Made by a program: the position numbers and the translations under genes | Notes under the pieces: model-generated | The model's database searches: none | What the model saw: only the letters and a program-made list of their open reading frames with translations | What the model was told of the DNA's origin: nothing | NCBI GenBank assembly: GCA_035272265.1 | Contig: DATEQV010000278.1 | Location: 1 to 8,889 of the forward strand | DNA length: 8,889 nucleotides | Source of the DNA: Acidisphaera sp035272265 | Lineage (GTDB): Bacteria > Pseudomonadota > Alphaproteobacteria > Acetobacterales > Acetobacteraceae | Direction of reading: 5' to 3' | In this document: piece by piece, positions 6,553-8,889 of the stretch | How positions within the stretch are numbered: position 1 is the first letter of the stretch | How the letters are laid out: each line of letters starts with the position of its first letter

Positions 6553-6569
6553 CTCAACCTATGGTTGAG
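6553..6569. promoter_or_regulatory. Perfect 17-bp dyad in the acyltransferase/rimP divergent region; candidate operator
   Basis: CTCAACC-TAT-GGTTGAG is a perfect 7+3+7 inverted repeat. It lies 14 bases upstream of the acyltransferase TTG and just before its AGGA ribosome-binding site, on the divergent side from rimP. As DNA it could bind a dimeric regulator; as RNA it would form a compact hairpin right beside the ribosome-binding site. No regulator gene lies next to it. Confidence 0.5.
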
Positions 6570-6589
6570 ATACCCAATCCGGCACACGG

Positions 6590-6618
6590 TTGCAACTCCG
6601 ATCGCGACGGCCTATTTC
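6590..6618 (+). promoter_or_regulatory. Weak candidate promoter for rimP-nusA
   Basis: TTGCAA (6590-6595) and TATTTC (6613-6618) are 17 bases apart. The first three bases of each hexamer match the consensus, the rest poorly. A start near 6625 would produce a leader of about 67 bases that contains the whole hairpin at 6643-6674. TTGCAA is its own reverse complement and has TATCTC 17 bases away on the other strand, so it could serve both directions. Confidence 0.25.
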
Positions 6619-6642
6619 ACGATTTCAACTTCTCCGGATTTC

Positions 6643-6674
6643 AAGGAGGGTGGCCTTCGCGGGCCGCCTTTTTT
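6643..6674 (+). terminator. Intrinsic terminator or attenuator hairpin in the rimP leader
   Basis: GGTGGCC (6649-6655) pairs with GGCCGCC (6662-6668) across the loop TTCGCG, with one G-U pair, and six T bases follow (6669-6674). Pairing can continue between AAGGAG (6643-6648) and the T-run, giving 13 continuous pairs. The hairpin ends only 17 bases before the chosen rimP start, and the rimP ribosome-binding site GGAG is at 6678-6681. No gene on the plus strand lies just upstream to be terminated, so it most likely acts on transcripts entering rimP-nusA. Confidence 0.8.
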
Positions 6675-6691
6675 GTTGGAGCGAACGCCGC

Positions 6692-7198
6692 TTGCTCTCG
6701 ACTGAACTGGAAGGAAAGATCGCCGCCATCGTCGGCCCCGCGCTGGCTGGGCTGGGCTATGACCTCGTGCGCGTCGCCGTGCTCGGGCGCGAACGGCCGA
6801 CGGTGCAGATCATGGCCGACCGCAACGACGGCTCGGCGATCACCGTCGAGGACTGCGAAACGATCAGCCACGCGCTGAACCCGCTGCTCGACGTCGAGGA
6901 CCCGATCCCCGGCGCCTGGACGCTGGAGATCAGCAGCGCGGGGATCGACCGTCCGCTGACGCGGCCGAAGGACTGGAACCGCTTTGCCGGCCACCTCGCG
7001 CGCGCCGAAGTCGCCGTGCCGATCGATGGACAGCGGCGCTTCTCCGGCATCGTGCTCGGCGCCGACGACCAGGTCGCCCGCATGCGGCTGGAGGACGGCA
7101 CCGAAGTGGCGCTGCCGCACGCCGACCTGAAGCGCGCCCGCCTCGTTCTCACCGACGAACTCATCGCCGCCAGCACACCGAGAAAGCCGACCAACTAG
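6692..7198 (+). CDS. rimP: Ribosome maturation factor RimP
   Basis: RimP assists late assembly of the 30S ribosomal subunit in the cytoplasm. The 168-residue protein starts LSTELEGKIAAIVGPALAGL and carries the family signature EISSAGIDRPLTRPKDWNRF at about residues 79-98, where most homologues have SSPGLDRPL. An N-terminal alpha/beta domain (about 1-85) and a C-terminal Sm-like beta domain (about 90-160) fit the known fold. The frame is open back to 6590, but the translation there runs through the terminator hairpin and looks nothing like RimP. I chose TTG at 6692 because GGAG lies 10 bases before it and homology-like sequence begins there. The stop codon directly abuts the nusA ATG, so the two are translationally coupled in the conserved rimP-nusA-ylxR order. 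Confidence 0.95.
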   Translation: MLSTELEGKIAAIVGPALAGLGYDLVRVAVLGRERPTVQIMADRNDGSAITVEDCETISHALNPLLDVEDPIPGAWTLEISSAGIDRPLTRPKDWNRFAGHLARAEVAVPIDGQRRFSGIVLGADDQVARMRLEDGTEVALPHADLKRARLVLTDELIAASTPRKPTN

Positions 7199-8770
7199 AT
7201 GAGCACCACGATGGAAGCCTCAGTCCTACGCCCCGAACTTCTCCTGGTCGCCGACGCCGTCGCGCGCGAGAAGTCGATCGAGCGCGAGGAAGTGCTGGAA
7301 GCGATGGAGCAGGCCATCCAGAAGGCCGGCCGCGCGCGCTATGGGCACGAGAAGGACATCCGCGCGACCATCGACCGCAAGACCGGCGAGGTGAAGCTGT
7401 CGCGCTGGACCGAGGTCGTCGAGACCGTCGAGAACGAAGAGACGCAGATCCCCGTCCACATCGCCAAGAAGTTCGCGCCTGAGAAGAACGTGGGCGACTT
7501 CATCGTCGATCCGCTGCCGCCGATCGATTTCGGACGCATCGCTGCCCAGACCGCCAAGCAGGTGATCGTGCAGCGGGTGCGCGAATACGAGCGCAAGCGG
7601 CAGTACGACGAGTACAAGGACCGCGTCGGCGAGATCGTCAACGGCACCGTCAAGCGCACCGAGTACGGCAACCTGATGGTCGAGCTGGGCCGCGCCGAAG
7701 GCCTGCTGCGCCGCGACGAGCTGATCCCGCGCGAGAGCTTCCGCAACGGCGACCGCGTGCGCGCCTACATCTACGACGTGCGCGAGGAGCCGCGCGGCCC
7801 GCAGATCTTCCTGTCGCGCACGCATCCCGGCTTCCTCGCCAAGCTGTTCGCGCAGGAAGTGCCGGAAATCTACGACGGCATCATCGAAATCAAGGCCGTC
7901 GCGAGAGACCCCGGCAGCCGTGCCAAGATGGCCGTCATTTCGCGCGACAGCTCGATCGATCCGGTCGGCGCCTGCGTCGGCATGCGCGGCTCGCGCGTGC
8001 AGGCCGTGGTGCAGGAGCTGCAGGGCGAGAAGATCGACATCATCCCGTGGTCGCCGCAGGCCGCCACCTTCGTCGTCAACGCACTCGCGCCCGCCGAGGT
8101 CACCAAGGTCGTGATGGACGAGGAAGCCGGGCGCGTTGAAGTCGTCGTGCCCGATGACCAGCTATCGCTCGCGATCGGCCGGCGCGGCCAGAACGTGCGG
8201 CTCGCCTCGCAGCTCACCCGCTGGGACATCGACATCCTGACCGAGGCCGAGGAGAGCGAACGGAGGCAGGAGGAATTCCGCCGCCGCAGCGCGCTGTTCG
8301 TCGAGGCGCTGGACGTGGACGACGTGATCGCCGGCCTGCTGGTGACCGAGGGCTTCACCACGATCGAGGAGCTCGCCTTCACGCCGGTCGATGAACTGGC
8401 GTCGATCGAAGGCTTCGACGAAGGCGTCGCCGGCGAGCTGATCCGCCGCGCCGAGGCGTTCCTCGTGCGCCGCGACGAAGAACTGAACATCAAACGCGTG
8501 GAGCTGGGCGTGTCCGACGAGGTTGCTGCGATCGAGGTTCTCACCCCGGCCATGCTGGTCGCACTCGGCGAGCGTGGGGTGAAGTCGCTCGACGATCTCG
8601 CCGACCTCGCGTCCGACGAGCTGATCGAGATCGTGGGTGCGGACAACATGGACGAGGCGACGGCCAACGATGTCATCATGGCCGCGCGCGCGCACTGGTT
8701 CGAAGGCGAGGAGAGCGGCGCCGGCAACGGCGCGGCCGCGGCCGCGTCCGAAGAGGCGGAACACGGCTGA
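7199..8770 (+). CDS. nusA: Transcription elongation/termination factor NusA
   Basis: The 523-residue protein has the full proteobacterial NusA layout. The N-terminal RNA polymerase-binding domain (about 1-130) begins VLRPELLLVADAVAREKSIE. An S1 domain (about 140-205) follows, then KH1 (about 230-283, GMRG at 261-264) and KH2 (about 304-348, GRRG at 327-330), all of which bind RNA. Two acidic C-terminal repeats (about 370-425 and 440-500) come next, then a short Gly/Ala/Glu tail. NusA promotes hairpin pausing and intrinsic termination and takes part in antitermination of rRNA operons. The ATG at 7199 directly follows the rimP TAG; an ATG at 7211 is a possible alternative. No clear ribosome-binding site is present, in keeping with reinitiation by ribosomes finishing rimP. 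Confidence 0.98.
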   Translation: MSTTMEASVLRPELLLVADAVAREKSIEREEVLEAMEQAIQKAGRARYGHEKDIRATIDRKTGEVKLSRWTEVVETVENEETQIPVHIAKKFAPEKNVGDFIVDPLPPIDFGRIAAQTAKQVIVQRVREYERKRQYDEYKDRVGEIVNGTVKRTEYGNLMVELGRAEGLLRRDELIPRESFRNGDRVRAYIYDVREEPRGPQIFLSRTHPGFLAKLFAQEVPEIYDGIIEIKAVARDPGSRAKMAVISRDSSIDPVGACVGMRGSRVQAVVQELQGEKIDIIPWSPQAATFVVNALAPAEVTKVVMDEEAGRVEVVVPDDQLSLAIGRRGQNVRLASQLTRWDIDILTEAEESERRQEEFRRRSALFVEALDVDDVIAGLLVTEGFTTIEELAFTPVDELASIEGFDEGVAGELIRRAEAFLVRRDEELNIKRVELGVSDEVAAIEVLTPAMLVALGERGVKSLDDLADLASDELIEIVGADNMDEATANDVIMAARAHWFEGEESGAGNGAAAAASEEAEHG

Positions 8771-8889
8771 GCAATCCGCAGCGGAGGACGACGACGGGCC
8801 GGGCCCGATCCGGCGCTGCGTCGTCACGCGCGAACGCCACGAGAAGGACCGCATGATACGATTTGTCGTCGGTCCCGACTCTCGCGTGG
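8763..8889 (+). CDS. ylxR: YlxR family (DUF448) RNA-binding protein, 5' part; start codon uncertain
   Basis: After nusA, the frame through 8811 reads GPIRRCVVTRERHEKDRMIR followed by FVVGPDSRV up to the window end. This matches the conserved start of the YlxR fold (RxCVVTR, then a Lys-rich loop, then IRFVVGPDG). The gene normally lies between nusA and infB, as expected here. The B. subtilis member modulates RNase P; the role in this organism is not known. There is no ATG, GTG or TTG in frame between 8673 and the RxCVVTR motif. The nearest upstream start is ATG at 8670, which would add a long Arg/Pro-rich leader overlapping nusA. ACG at 8763, six bases after GAGG, sits where a start is expected, so I place the gene there. 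The 3' end is outside the window. Confidence 0.8.

Noticed and set aside
5447..6568. 373-codon open frame on the plus strand
   Set aside because: It lies antisense to the acyltransferase and is dominated by Gln, Arg, Pro and His, typical of the complement of Ala/Leu-rich membrane protein codons.
7226..7825. 199-codon open frame antisense to nusA
   Set aside because: The nusA frame is fully conserved across this stretch; the antisense translation is low-complexity Ala/Leu/Val/Asp with no recognisable motif.

Overview
The window looks like chromosomal DNA of a high-GC alphaproteobacterium, probably in the Rhodospirillales/Acetobacteraceae. I infer this from gene order, codon use and protein character; it was not checked against a database. 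It carries a conserved transcription/translation core (tRNA-Gly, tRNA-Trp, secE, nusG on the minus strand; rimP, nusA, ylxR on the plus strand) interleaved with accessory genes.

Layout. Positions 1-122 hold nothing I can name. Positions 123-1523 (+) encode a tandem-repeat, probably beta-solenoid protein without a visible secretion signal. From 6538 leftwards everything is on the minus strand: an acyltransferase-3 family membrane protein (6538-5354), tRNA-Gly(TCC) (5374-5301), tRNA-Trp(CCA) (5154-5078), secE (5017-4826), nusG (4815-4285), a small cysteine-containing membrane-anchored protein (4261-4010), a rhomboid protease with extra soluble domains (3888-2209) and a stand-alone cyclic-nucleotide-binding-like protein (2022-1609). 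A divergent intergenic region (6539-6691) holds a perfect 17-bp dyad and a strong terminator-like hairpin. Then follow rimP (6692-7198), nusA (7199-8770) and the 5' part of ylxR (to the window end). No stretch over 300 bases lacks a gene.

How the genes work together. SecE is a core subunit of the SecYEG translocon, and NusG and NusA are general elongation, termination and antitermination factors. RimP matures the 30S subunit, and YlxR is an RNA-binding partner of this operon. tRNA-Gly(TCC) close to secE-nusG resembles the E. coli order thrU-tyrU-glyT-thrT-tufB-secE-nusG-rplK. Here tuf is absent between the tRNAs, and rplK does not follow nusG.

I found no defence, CRISPR, phage or new mobile system. 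The most unusual points are local: the acyltransferase stop codon lies inside tRNA-Gly in exact register with its first base; the rimP leader hairpin contains a perfect AAGGAGG with no usable start codon behind it; ylxR has no ordinary start codon near the nusA stop, but an ACG where a silent change in nusA would make ATG; and the 129-bp repeats of the first gene are nearly identical.
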